Shown here piece by piece: positions 39,601-50,100 of a DNA stretch of 64,000 bases. A program made the translations under genes and the position numbers. The stretch comes from Lanius collurio (taxonomy: Eukaryota > Chordata > Aves > Passeriformes > Laniidae): contig JACBWW010000017.1 in NCBI GenBank assembly GCA_020086605.1, positions 4,304,520 through 4,368,519 on the forward strand, written 5' to 3'. The notes beneath the pieces were generated by a model. It was not told where the DNA came from. It ran no database searches and saw only the letters and a list, made by a program, of their open reading frames with translations. How positions within the stretch are numbered: position 1 is the first letter of the stretch; every line of letters begins with the position of its first letter.

Positions 39601-42600
39601 TAACATGCAGCATTTTCCTGGTGAAAATTGAGGGCTGTGGTGACTGACAGTATATTTCAAAGACGCAGCATTTGAGATAAAATGGACTTGATTTACCAAG
39701 GGAAATGTTGTTTTCCTGGGACAATGTCTAAAATTTTTTCTCATGATCATGTTCATTGTGATCTGCTGGCAAAAAGCCAGTGAGGTCCCAAAGGTCACAG
39801 GTTACATTTTGGAGGACACATCAGACCAGGATCATCCCCTGGTGCTGCACACAGAGCCCACAGTGCTTCCCAGAGCCTTTGCCTCTGGCAACACAGCTTT
39901 GCTGAAGGAGCACTTTCAAAAGAAAACCTCATTTTACAGTAAAACTTGTCAGATAACACCAGCTGCTGCTAAAAATCTACCTCTGCTTTTAAATGCAACA
40001 TTTATGGTTTGCTAGATCCACAAATTAAGTATCCAATTTACATTTGCTCTGTGGTTTTTTCTTAATGTGCTGTTGAAAATGAGTAAAATCTGCAGTTCAG
40101 AAACCCTGTGCCTTGCTGAGGCATCTCTAAAAAAGCCCAGCTTAGAGACAGCAAAAGAGCCTTGAAATAATCTAAAGGTCTCTGTTTTGTGGGCTTAGTT
40201 TAATTTTCTTCCTGAAGTCAAAAGCATTTTGCCTGCAGAGCAGTTGGAGCTGCAACAGTGACTGTGTTTACATCAAATTCAAACAAATCACACATTTATT
40301 GTTTCATCCTGTGGAACTGGCCATGACTTACAGGAACAAGCATAATTATATATTTATTTTGGCTGTCATTAAAGCCAGGAAGGTTGTTCTATAGGATATG
40401 ATTAGATATAAGAGTGAGCCAGAGGAAACTGGATCTATAGAGAAGCTTTGCCAAAAGATCACCGTAAATTAAATCTGTTTCAGATGCATTCAAAATAGGT
40501 TGGCAAGTGATTCTCCTAGAGAGCTTAGAGGGCTTTGTATGGCTTTTGAATGATTAGAGATTCCTAAAAAACACAGAATATCCATGGCATAAAAATCCCA
40601 CTATCAACTCTGGATGATGGCTTTATGGGCTTAGTGGTTATAGTACTCTTAATTATAAATAAACACCTTTTTTTTAATAGAGTTCAGCTTCTGTGTATTA
40701 TCCACATTACTGGAAGAGGCAGTTTTGCCTAATTTGTGTCTTATGCTGAAAGAAAAACAGCAATTTTAGCTTCTAGTAAATTGCCCTGAAGGTTTTCAGT
40801 GCTGCCTGGCAGACTCAGATATAAAGTGTATATACAAGTGTAGCAGAAACAGAATTTAATTCCATTAATGAAATTCCAGTTCTATACTGTGATGAGATTA
40901 AGAAAGCCAGGTAACATTACAGGATAAATTATGGGTATGTAAAACTGCAGCATGCAAAACATTAGGCTACTATTTTATTATTCAATTACATATTAATATG
41001 GAATTAAAAGACATCATGGTGCAATTTTATTGCTAACCACATCTGTTTGCATTTTTTTATAACCAACTACTGAGTCCTTTCGTAAGAAATTTCCTTCTTA
41101 AAGCCTGAATTACCATGCCAAGAGGAAATCTTTTAAAATTCAACAATCAAAAAGGCTAATCAAAAATGTTTAATAAAGGTCTTTTACTGGAAAATGGTGT
41201 TCATTCAAAGCATTCTCTTAGGATAATTTTAAACTGTAAATGAAAAGCCTAAACCAATGTAAATCAAAAGGGGGATGGGAGGGTTGGAAGAGAGAGAGAA
41301 ATATCTTAAGATCTGCCCAGAAATACAGGTTTTAATGTGGTTCAGCAATTTCTATTGCAGATTGTGGTGCTGTATTTTCTGTCTTGGTTGGTGGGCCAGA
41401 TCCCAGACTTGGCTGCCCATCCCTTACATCTTCAAGGTGACTCAGCTCAAGACCATGGCCCACGCAGCCCAGTCCCAAAGAAAGTCTTTACAACTCACCT
41501 CCAGTACAATTCCTAAGTGCTACAGCATTCTTAATTAACTTTTTCCCATTTGCAGACAAAGAACAGGCAAGATCAGAGTGGGTGGATTTGTTGTAGTTAG
41601 TATGGACTGGGCACACATGGGAAACCTCCCAGTCATGTCTGACTCCTGCTGGTTGGGTCTAAATGTGGGTATTCTGTTTGGTTCAAAGCAGCAAGGAGGC
41701 TCTGAAGTGAATCCTTGTTTTGGTCTGCAGCACAGTGTTGGCATGTGTGAAGTAAATCTCCTCTGGAGGAAACTACAACAGAAGCTCTTCCCCAGGCGTT
41801 CACCAAAAACGGTACAAATCCCACTCCCAAATCAGTTGTAGGGTTACAAACCATCCTTTTAACAGTTTCAAGCTACTTATAAAGCGGAAAAACTTACTCC
41901 AGAGCACCAGGTTAAGTTTGGTTTGAAATAAAATCTATCACAGTATGAGGCTAAAGGGGGTACTCAGCATCAGCTCCTCTGAGTGGTCTTTCCTAACAAA
42001 AACACAGCCAATTCTTGTCAAATTCAGGCAAATAATTACCAGGCCTATGTGCAGCAGCAGAGGTGTGTGCAGCAAGAGCCATAGCCAAAGCTCCATGGTG
42101 CTCATAGAAATTTAAGTATCTCCATCAGGTGCTTTTATTGGGTGTTCAGACTGGTACATATGCACTGGTATAAACACTGCCCAGAGCTCTGTGGAATTCA
42201 GTCTGTCCTCTTTTTCTCAGTGCTAAGCAACACCCTGGGTACGAGACAAAATCCAGGCACAAAAGCAAAGCAATCTGCTTTCTCATTTTAAGGGATAATA
42301 TTGGCATCACTGCAGCCTCATGTCGTTATTTAAATATTTTTCCTGAGCAGATGAACCTCATGAGAGAAATATCTAATTTTCTTGGAGTTCCCAGAGAGGC
42401 AGCAGTCATAAAATCCATGTTTCAGCATCCTGCACAGAGCACAGACAATGTCAAGCAGAGCAGATGTCACCATGCTCTCACATAGAAATGAGGAAGCAAA
42501 CAAGTGGCCCATGTCTTCCCTGCATCTGCCAGAAAAACAATCAAGAGGCTCACGTGGCTCACAAACAAAATTCACTTTGCAGCTCCTGAAAGCTCTGAGT

Positions 42601-43177
42601 AGTATAAACTATTGAAAAACTGAGCCCCAATATGAAAGCTTTATCATCTTCCTAGCAGAGTTCCTGCACATTAGCAGCAAGGAAAAGAAATGGCAGGGAT
42701 ACAGCCACAGCCTCAGCTGTGCATTTTCACCAGCTCATGGCTTTGACACCTACTCTGGCTCCAGGAGGGACCACTTGTGGCTCACCCAAGTGCAGAAGCA
42801 CTCAGAGCCTCTGTCAAACCAACCTTCCTTGTCTGTGGCTCTGCAAAAACACAGAGCAAATATAATCCTTATGGCAAGAATAAACAGGACAGGGAGAGAG
42901 GAAAAAAACCCCAAACCCAAAGCTTTGACCAGCCATTCAGGAGGTTTATCATGAATAGGAGTGCTGATAAGTGGTGGAAGTGCTGGAAGTGATATATTGT
43001 TTGCTGGAGGAATGCATAGCTGGCTGGTACTGAGGCACAGAAGCAGGCAAAAATATTGAAGGAAAACCAAAAAGACAACCAAAGCACATCCCTTGCAATG
43101 GGGTACAGGAGTCCTTTCCAAAGGGTGGGTGTGTTGTGTGGAAGAGTAAAGTAATAAGGCTGGGGTTTCCTGGCCGG
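36690..43177. other. Unique non-coding DNA, no gene seen
   Basis: AT-rich sequence with an A15 run at 37531-37545 and open frames up to 123 codons. The frame at 42750-43121 on - has two hydrophobic stretches and lies just beyond the 43-kb LTR. I see no retroviral motif in it. The AT-rich block at 40850-41120 is rich in ATTA/TAAT cores. Confidence 0.5.
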
Positions 43178-43221
43178 TGCTGGGGTCTGAGGCTCAGACT
43201 CAAGAAGCCGTGGCCGGCCCA

Positions 43222-43445
43222 GAGGTGATCCTGTGAGGAACCCTCTGCAGAGGTGATCCCGTGAGGAACCCTCTGCAGAGGTGATCCTGTGAGGAACCCT
43301 CTGCAGAGGTGATCCCGTCAGGAACCCTCTGCAGAGGTGATCCCGTGAGGAACCCTCTGGAGAAGTGATCCCGTGAGGAACCCTCTGGAGAGGTGATCCT
43401 GTGAGGAGCCCTCTGCAGAGGTGATCCCGTCAGGAACCGTCTCCC
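43222..43445. repeat. 28-bp minisatellite, eight copies, inside LTR
   Basis: Copies begin with GAGGTGATCC (GAAGTGATCC in one) at 43222, 43250, 43278, 43306, 43334, 43362, 43390 and 43418, an exact 28-bp step. The last copy diverges at its end (CAGGAACCGTCTCCCA). Variants alternate between CCTGTGAGG, CCCGTGAGG and CCCGTCAGG, mostly C/T changes at CpG. It lies in the predicted U5 of the LTR. Confidence 0.97.
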
Positions 43446-43623
43446 AGGGGGCCGTGTCTTCTCTCAGCCCTCGGCCGGGGGTGCCTGCAGAGGTGCCTGG
43501 CTCAGCAGCCATCAGCTCTCAGGGATTCAGCAGTGATTTCAGCTCTGCTCTGCAAGGCAAACCCCCAGGGCCAGGCCCGGACAGAGAGAGGAGAGGTCCT
43601 GCTGGTGGTTCTGCAGAAGTTGC

Positions 43624-43629
43624 TTTATT
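43624..43629 (-). promoter_or_regulatory. LTR polyadenylation hexamer AATAAA
   Basis: TTTATT on + reads AATAAA on -, about 64 bp downstream of the TATA-like box of the same LTR, a normal spacing for a retroviral R region. Confidence 0.6.
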
Positions 43630-43690
43630 CTTCCATCTCCCGCCAAGGGGTGACCAGAGACGGATCCTCCCCGACTCGGGGCAGAGGGGT

Positions 43691-43701
43691 CTCTTTTATG
43701 G
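43691..43701 (-). promoter_or_regulatory. TATA-like box of the GC-rich LTR
   Basis: CTCTTTTATGG on + reads CCATAAAAGAG on -. It lies upstream of the AATAAA in the LTR sense direction and defines the likely U3/R border near 43665. Confidence 0.5.
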
Positions 43702-43856
43702 GGTACAGAGGTGGGTGTGAAAGGGTGAGAAACCAATGGGTATTAGGGTATTTTACATATGGTTTCCTAGAGGATCATGGGTCTGTCTTCTCTCACCGTA
43801 ACCAAAAAGGCTCTCTCTTTCCCAAAGAGGGGCCTGCAGGGGGATTGTGTGACCTC

Positions 43857-43976
43857 CTTATCTCCAGGCCTTCCTGCCAGGGCAGGGGCCTGTCAGACCC
43901 CACATCTGGAGATGCTGCAGTTCGCTTTATCTAAACAAGGGCTTCCTGCCAGGACAGGGGCTCGTCAGACCCTACA
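43857..43976. repeat. 72-bp-spaced direct duplication at the LTR's U3 end
   Basis: The block TTCCTGCCAGGGCAGGGG...GTCAGACCCCACA (43871-43904) recurs as TTCCTGCCAGGACAGGGG...GTCAGACCCTACA (43943-43976), an exact offset of 72. A looser match extends left into TTATCTCCAGG / TTATCTAAACA. The LTR terminus itself is part of the duplicated unit, so the true outer end could be either copy. Confidence 0.9.
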
Positions 43977-45742
43977 GAATAGGAGTTGGAATGGTACAAA
44001 AGGACGCAGGAGTAAGAGATGTGCTCCTGGAATGTGCATGAGGATGCAGGAGTACAAGGTATAAATGAGCCAACGCAATTCAGAGACAGGCAGTGGCTGC
44101 TCACCATGAACCTCAGCCACAACTGTGTTGACTTCTTGGGCCAGTTATGATTTACTCATTAAATACTGCAATGTCAGTCACAACGCTTTGGCTGAGGACA
44201 TCAGTACTTGTGCATGAAGATATTCAGAATGCAGCACCAGACACAAATATTCCTGTCTCTCCTGCCAAGACCCCATGCACTGGCTGTGTTATACCCAGAG
44301 CCACAGGCTCCCATTGCCCACACAATTCCCTGGAACCTTGCAGACAACCTCTTGTGCACAAGCTGTGATCCACCCATGCTCTTTGCTTATCAGAGTTGGT
44401 GAGGGAAGGGAATGGTGCTAAGGAGAATCTCTTTTGTTCATCTTCCCACAAAGAGTTCCTATTCCAAAGAAGGCGTTTCCCCATTATCAAAGTCCTTGTG
44501 AGATAAACTACCCTGGGATCTGTACCTGTCAGGAAAAACAAATTGCAATAGCTAAGAAAGTGATAATAAATGCAGTGCCATAGGCCCCAGTATTACAAAT
44601 TAAGTCATGCCCTACGATATTTACCTAGAAGTGATCTGCAACATTTTCCTCCAGGCATTAAACAAAAAGAATTAATCAAGTTGTATGCAAGAAAAGGGCA
44701 TGGCATTCCCTCTGGTAGCTGCTTTGCTTTCTGTACTTGACACACCTTTTGCCCATTTCAATTAAGGGGTAAGTTTTTAGGGCAGCTGAGCTATTTCAAA
44801 GGTAATAACAGTGACTCAATGAGCTATATTTAACTCCTCATGCAAATGGTAAGCAGGGGACAACAAATACCTAAATTTAGTGTTTGGCCAGGCACCAAAT
44901 GTTGTATTAGGAAGTGATATTCTCTCAATGCCAAATTAGAAGTGAGAAAGGCAATGAATTATTGGGTACACCTCTTTGTGTTTAATTTACATTGCCCCTC
45001 ATGCTAAGGTCTCTGTAGCAGCCTGATATTAATGAAACCAGAAACAACTGATAGCTGATAGTGCAGCTGAGCAAAGCAGAACACAAATGAGCTCTGTAAG
45101 ACCTAGGACCATTTGTCAATGGCCCGTTTTCAGCCTGAAATCTGCTGCAAGAGCAATCCCTGACTCTGCTTTTTGAGTAACAGCAGCATGAAGGAGAAGG
45201 TTTTGCACAGGAGGCAGGGGAGAGTCAAAGTCATGGAAGCTCAAACCCGTGTCCCATAAGCGAGCACTGGGTTGCAGCATCTGTCTGGGCATTTCAGTGC
45301 CAGGCTAGGAGCAGCAGTTCAGGCTACAGCAGCCTGTACTGACAGCTGAAAATTCAGCTGGCAATAAAAGGGTCAAATGCCATTCATGGATTCAACTCAC
45401 CTTCCAACAAGCACAGCAGGTAGCGGGGATGCAGGGAAGAGACAGGTCTGGGTGGTTGCTCTCTTGTACCCCAAATATATGCAGCTAAAACAGGGGATCA
45501 ATCTGTTCAACTGCACTAGATCCCTTCTCATGGCAAAGCTGGGCAAAAAACATCCCCTCTTGCTGGCAAGAGGGAAGCATCATCCAGCTACTTGAAGGAT
45601 GACGATTTCAGCTGGGGACAACTGGGGACACACAGCCAGAGGATCCTGTGAGAGCTGTGAATATCTCACACGGGCTGGCTACAGCTGAGTGCATCTGACT
45701 GATGGGGCTATGCTCATTTACACTGAATTGTTGTCTCTGCAG

Positions 45743-45982
45743 GAGTGTATCAGAAGAGACATTCTACAAAGGAGATTCAGGGACCAAAGGAACAATGAGA
45801 TTATCACCAACCTGCAGCAGAAATCCCTGGGGTGCAAATCTGAACTGCTGAGTGAATCCATGGAGCATATTCACCCAGCATCTGTGGGGTGGGAGCACCC
45901 TTCAGTGTTTTTTCTTCGTCCTTGGAATGCTCTTAGCAGTGCAATTTAATTTTTATGGCAGATTCTGTAATCTGAGGTGGAT
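45743..45982 (+). other. Weak candidate spliced exon (240 nt)
   Basis: A good acceptor (TTGTCTCTGCAG, AG at 45741-45742) and a perfect GTAAGT donor at 45983 bracket 240 nt. The frame open from the acceptor is rich in charged residues (RRDILQRRFRDQRNNEIITN) but ends at a TAA before the donor. It would thus be a last coding or, more likely, non-coding exon. Matching splice sites at this spacing also occur by chance. Confidence 0.15.
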
Positions 45983-48652
45983 GTAAGTCACACGTAGCAG
46001 GGAAGGAGCAGTAGAGAGGATCAATTGCACTGTGTCTCTCTCATCTCATGACAATAAATTAATAATTCACAACTCTTTAATCCTCACTCTATTCCCAGAA
46101 GTTTTGTGATTCTCTATTAGCTCCTTAGCTCTCAACAAATTAATATTCCTTGTACTTTGTTTGCAGTACACCCTTCATTAAATTTAGATGCCTGCCACTC
46201 ATCTTGTGAGCTCCTGCTGAGGTGCAATAATGGGGAATACTGGGACCAGGGCAGTTTTGTGGCATGAGGAGGACATGGAGACATCCCTGTACTCTGCCAA
46301 CCCACCTTCATGCAACTCCTGTTCTCTCAAGAACCCAAAAAGTCTCTCAAGAGCCCCAAAACTTCCCACCTATCCACAGATGGAACTTGCTGGAGCTGAG
46401 CTGTCAGCCCAAAATCCCTTTCCTCCTCATGGAAGGACCTTACAAACACAATCTCTCTGTCTTGTAAATATTCTATGATGGTGATCGAGCCTGTACTACT
46501 GAGCTTCTCTTGGCTATGAAGGAGTCACAGAAGGACTCTTAAAACAACTACAGCTCTTTGGATTGTAGCTTTCAACCTTCCCAATCCTCCTAAAACTGTT
46601 GTTGAGAGTCGTTTGTTTGTTTTTCTTTTGGGAGGGGGGGATTTCCCCTGAAGAAGCCACCCTTGAAAACCATTTCCCATTTCCTACCTTCCATTTAACA
46701 ACTACTTGCCATTTGCTTAACTTCAGGGGACTGTCATAAATTTTTTATTTTAGGCTGTTCTAATATGTTTCACCTTGTTCAAGGAACAGTAAGGCCTGAT
46801 TTAAGATAAGACAAAATTTAGTAAAATATAGCTCCCCTTTGGACAAGATCACTCTTTTTAGACTATAAAACCAGATCATTTCACGGGAAACAAAATTAGG
46901 GAAAACATAAATTACAGTTCTGCTCCTGTTTTAAAGACTATTTTTCCTACTGCTCCCTAGAACTCCCTAGAGTTCCCTGACATAACTTTTATTTCAGTTT
47001 TGCATGATATTTAGCACTCTCATGAAGAGGAGCAGCCCCCAATGATATTAAATATTTATGTCAGCAAAATGTTTATAAACAAAGAAAAATTATTTAACCT
47101 CTTCTAATGCAAACTGGTCCTACCAATGTACAAACCCAATACAAGAACAGCACTAGAGAAGCCCCAAGAAAAAAAAAAAAAAACAACACAAATACTCACT
47201 ACTTAATGGCCTTCAGATTTATTGAAGATAAGTCAAATATTTTCCTTATAAGCTTGAGTGAGGAAAGAGACCATATTGTGGGAACACTGCTGCAGAATAA
47301 TAAAATGCCTGTAGTAAAACCCTCCACTGCATACTTTTATAATCTTTAGGGGGCAGAACTTGGTGCTTTTTTAACATTTCTGGTAAAGGAACGGTAAAGA
47401 AATATCTGTTGAAGATATCAGCTCTCCCCAATGGAACAAACATTCTTAACAAGGCCCTGATGTGAGCTGGTGGGATGAACCCCATGACAAATATCCAGAG
47501 CTGGGCCTCAGGGCAAGCAGACCTCCTCCATCCCATGAGTTGTGAAGCACTGGCTGGTGGAGGTAGAAACTTATCCTTCAGAGCAAATGTTTCATGCTTT
47601 TGTGATGCACATTCAAAAGCTTTTCTTGTCAAATGCCAATTTTCTTAACAAATTTAAACACCTCATGACTTTTTGCTTCACCGGTCTCCTTGCAGAGTCT
47701 TGGAGGTAGAGAGGACTCTGCACCCACCTTGGATGCCCTGGACACAGGGGCATTAATATTGCACAGGCTTATTTCCCTGCACTACACAGCACAGCTCCAG
47801 AAACACATGGGAAAACTCAAACATAAAATTCAATGCCTTCTCACTTGAAAAGAAAAGCACATTTCTTCCCAACACAACACATCTGACAAGCCTTTGTTTG
47901 GGCTTTTTGCAGCAAGGATCACACCAGCACAGACACAGGGGAGCTGGGCTGCAGGATAACTGAGAAGAAAGACAGCAGCAGGAAAGAGAAGTTGTAAGCC
48001 TTGTCCATGGCTGGGAGTGACAAGCCAGCAGTCACAGCCAGGACTCGATTTAGAGAGTGACCTGTGCAGCCTTTAGATCACAGCTGCCTAGAGGGTCTCT
48101 CTCCTGCCTCTTTCTGCTTGTGAGCAGTGTGCACTCTGATGGCACAAGAGATTGTCTTTTTCTCTCTGTGTTGCAACAAAGAAGAAAACAGTCATAACTC
48201 GTTCTCAAGGAAAGATGCTTACTAAATGTGCATATTTTGTGAAGCTTCTGCTAGTGGCATAGCTTTTTATTAACCCTGAAAATACAGAGTAGAGGACTTA
48301 GAAACAGTTCCATGTCTTTTACTACACCAAGATTTAGTGTCTCCCATCAGACACTGGGCTGCTGTTTAGAACTCATTAAAGGCATTATAATCTCTTCAAG
48401 TCCTGTAGTGAATTAGTCTTGTGCCACAGTTTGTCAGCCTGACTCTGACTAGAGGCTGAAAGTCTCTGTTACTACCTTAGGAAGCTCAGTCTCTGGCAGC
48501 TGTGCAGGGCCTCCATTCTGCTCAAGTAAGAAGCTATTTCAGTGGAAAAATACACTGAAGCTGCTTTTTGTCAGATCAGAGACTGCAATCACTAATTCAG
48601 TCCTCTCACAAGGATGCAGAGAGCCAAACGTCTTTCTGCTTTTTTTCTACAG

Positions 48653-48783
48653 GCCTTGATGAAGCTGGCATTATCATGCTAAATCACAGTTCAGGACTGC
48701 TGCACTTGTACAGATTTATCAGAAGAAAGCTATTAAATGTCTTCAGTATGTTGCCAATTATGCAGTCCCCAACACATAATTAA
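48653..48783 (+). other. Weak candidate non-coding exon (131 nt)
   Basis: The acceptor TTTCTGCTTTTTTTCTACAG (AG at 48651-48652) has a near-ideal pyrimidine tract, and GTAAGG follows at 48784. The 131-nt length is typical for an internal vertebrate exon. All three frames contain a stop, the longest ending exactly at the donor (TAA, 48781-48783), so if used it is non-coding. It has the same strand as the candidates at 45743 and 52251. Confidence 0.15.
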
Positions 48784-49270
48784 GTAAGGCCCCAAAGTAT
48801 GTATTTTAATCAATCCCTGTTCAGCAAAGCACTTATGTGCTCGTGCTTTACTTCAACACTCATCTAGCAAGCACATGGGTCCTTTTGTGAGCAAAGAAAA
48901 ACATGGAAGCAGTAAGAACTTCACCAATGCTATTGGGCCAGGCAGTACAGGGATAAGATACTATATTACTTGGATAATGGCTTATATTTGCAAAGTGTCT
49001 CTATAACTCAGAAGCCAAGACCAGTTTCTAGATGGACCTTGGCACAGAGCTGTAACTAGGGCAAGTTAAGGACAAAAAATACACAAGTTCTGGAGGAATT
49101 AGTATTCTTCATTGCATGGAATGCAGTTGGATAAAACTTTAGGCAACAGAAATCATCTTACAAGCCTGTAAAGCTAGGATTTATCCTGTTTGACCTGAGC
49201 TGGCCCCAGATAAGCTATGCTTTCCAAACAACTCACCCAGGATTTGGCTGCAGTCAGTGGAGACCACACA

Positions 49271-49520
49271 TAGATGCCAAGGATGAGAGGAAATGGCCTC
49301 AGGCTGCACCAGAGGAGGTTTGGATTGCATATTAGGAAAAATGTCTTCACTGCAAAGGTTGCCAAGCAATTGACAAGGCTGCCCAAGGAAGTGCTGGAAT
49401 CACCATCCCTGGAAGTGTTCATAAAATACATGAATGTGACACCTGCGGGTGGTTTAGTAGTGAACACGGTGGTGATGGGTTAGCAGTGGTCTGTTCCAGC
49501 TTTACTGATTCTATGAATCC
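49271..49520 (+). mobile_element. CR1 LINE fragment, ORF2 C-terminus and 3' end
   Basis: Sense CR1, 5'-truncated. The stop-free frame 49274-49483 reads RGNGLRLHQRRFGLHIRKNV and then LPKEVLESPSLEVF, the terminal ORF2 block of the CR1 subfamily whose 3' end is GGTGGTGATGGGTTAGCAG-like. It closes near GATTCTATGAATCC. It is a different subfamily from the copies at 4473 and 23003. Only the last ~70 codons remain, with no polymerase or endonuclease. Confidence 0.92.
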
Positions 49521-49640
49521 ATCCCATGTGGAGGTTTCCAAAAAGGGTAGGATGAACCATGATCTGTTTCTCTGTTGTTTTTGTTGGAAAAGCCCACACA
49601 AGTAGTTAGATTAAACACGTGAGTTTCATCCAACCAAACT

Positions 49641-49644
49641 CAAG
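49641..49644. repeat. Left target-site duplication CAAG of solo LTR
   Basis: CAAG immediately precedes the LTR's TGTCCA end and recurs immediately after its TGGACA end at 50101-50104. A 4-bp duplication fits gammaretrovirus-like/ERV1-type integrases. Confidence 0.75.
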
Positions 49645-49698
49645 TGTCCATCTACAGCGATTGAGGCATGGACCCAGACCAGCAGGGAACCTGAATCG

Positions 49699-49704
49699 TT
49701 TATT
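49699..49704 (-). promoter_or_regulatory. AATAAA hexamer of solo LTR
   Basis: TTTATT on + is AATAAA on -. It sits only 16 bp downstream of the TATA box, hence just upstream of the expected cap site, the arrangement known from avian sarcoma/leukosis-type LTRs. Confidence 0.7.
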
Positions 49705-49720
49705 CAAAGAAAGGAGCTGG

Positions 49721-49728
49721 TTTTATAC
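49721..49728 (-). promoter_or_regulatory. TATA box of solo LTR
   Basis: TTTTATAC on + reads GTATAAAA on -. It is a good match to a vertebrate TATA box at the end of U3. Confidence 0.75.
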
Positions 49729-49922
49729 ACTTTTCCAAGGCACAGTATTCTCACTACGTGACCTATCCCGTGTGGCCACATCAACAACACACTTTCTCAA
49801 TGTCCTGTTTTGGGGTGATCCCTCGGGGTTCACCCATCTGTCAGCTCCTGGCAGGCTCCTCTCCATAGGGGTCTGCTGTGTGACACCTCCTCCCCCCAGG
49901 GCCCGGTGGAGACAAGCCTCTG

Positions 49923-50002
49923 TGTGCCCCCATGTGCTCCTTTGTGCCCCCACGTGCTCCTTTGTGCCCCCATGTGATCCTTTGTGCCCCCACGTGCCTC
50001 TG
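49923..50002. repeat. 20-bp tandem repeat, four copies, one E-box each
   Basis: Copies start TGTGCCCCCA at 49923, 49943, 49963 and 49983. Each carries an E-box at the same position: CATGTG (49931), CACGTG (49951), CATGTG (49971), CACGTG (49991). It lies within U3 of the solo LTR, about 200-280 bp upstream of its TATA box, where LTR enhancers usually sit. Confidence 0.95.
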
Positions 50003-50100
50003 CACAGCCCACAGCTCAATTCTATCTTACCTTTTCCCACATCCATCCAAGCTACCTCTCTGTACTAATGAAGATATTGATGTTGCAGACTAACTGGACA

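Larger units (their letters stand above)
43178..43976 (-). mobile_element. Endogenous retroviral LTR, probably solo, GC-rich
   Basis: The ends face inward: on - the element starts TGTAGGGTCTGA (from 43976), and on + the other end starts TGCTGGGGTCTGA (from 43178), an imperfect terminal inverted repeat with TG/CA ends. Read on - there is a TATA-like CATAAAA at about 43699-43693, an AATAAA at 43629-43624 some 64 bp further, and a long U5 of roughly 430 bp filled by a 28-bp minisatellite. That gives U3 of ~310, R of ~55 and U5 of ~430 bp. CpG and GC content are far above the flanks. I find no target duplication, no primer-binding site and no gag, pol or env remains beside it. It is therefore a solo LTR or one whose edges have been rearranged, and the left edge may be off by tens of bases. 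Confidence 0.7.
43977..49270. other. Unique non-coding DNA with weak exon candidates
   Basis: No gene was recognised. Next to the LTR a short direct repeat GGA(C/T)GCAGGAGTA occurs near 44003 and 44043. An A15 run lies at 47169-47183. Open frames reach 128 codons (47246-47632 on -) without known motifs. Two splice-flanked segments at 45743-45982 and 48653-48783 are listed separately. Confidence 0.5.
49645..50100 (-). mobile_element. Solo LTR of an endogenous retrovirus, intact ends
   Basis: A 456-bp element with a perfect 6-bp terminal inverted repeat (TGTCCA ... TGGACA) and a 4-bp flanking duplication, CAAG. In the - sense it has TATA box GTATAAAA (49728-49721), AATAAA (49704-49699) and a short R-U5 of about 50 bp ending CTGTAGATGGACA. 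The upstream ~370 bp form U3 and include a 20-bp x 4 tandem repeat. No internal retroviral sequence lies on either side, so it arose by recombination between two LTRs of a once complete provirus. The intact ends and TSD suggest moderate age. The family name is not known to me. Confidence 0.88.

Noticed and set aside
42750..43121. 123-codon - frame with two hydrophobic segments next to the 43-kb LTR
   Set aside because: It was considered as a retroviral envelope remnant, but it has no envelope motifs, no primer-binding site or polypurine tract beside the LTR, and it lies on the downstream side where a leader or gag would be expected.
43172..43980. Target-site duplication for the 43-kb LTR (GTAATAAGG on the left against GAATAGG on the right)
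   Set aside because: The left match is not adjacent to the LTR end and needs gaps, so it is not a convincing duplication.
44059..44145. TATAAA followed by a short ATG frame just outside the 43-kb LTR
   Set aside because: The frame is only 13 codons, it lies opposite to the LTR's direction, and TATAAA is common by chance.
5027..47183. A13-A15 runs (5027, 16007, 16615, 37531, 47169) as tails of retrocopies
   Set aside because: No gene-like or SINE-like sequence precedes any of them, and no flanking target duplications were seen.
49723..50046. 107-codon - frame rich in Gly, His and Thr
   Set aside because: It is a translation of the LTR U3 and its 20-bp repeat.
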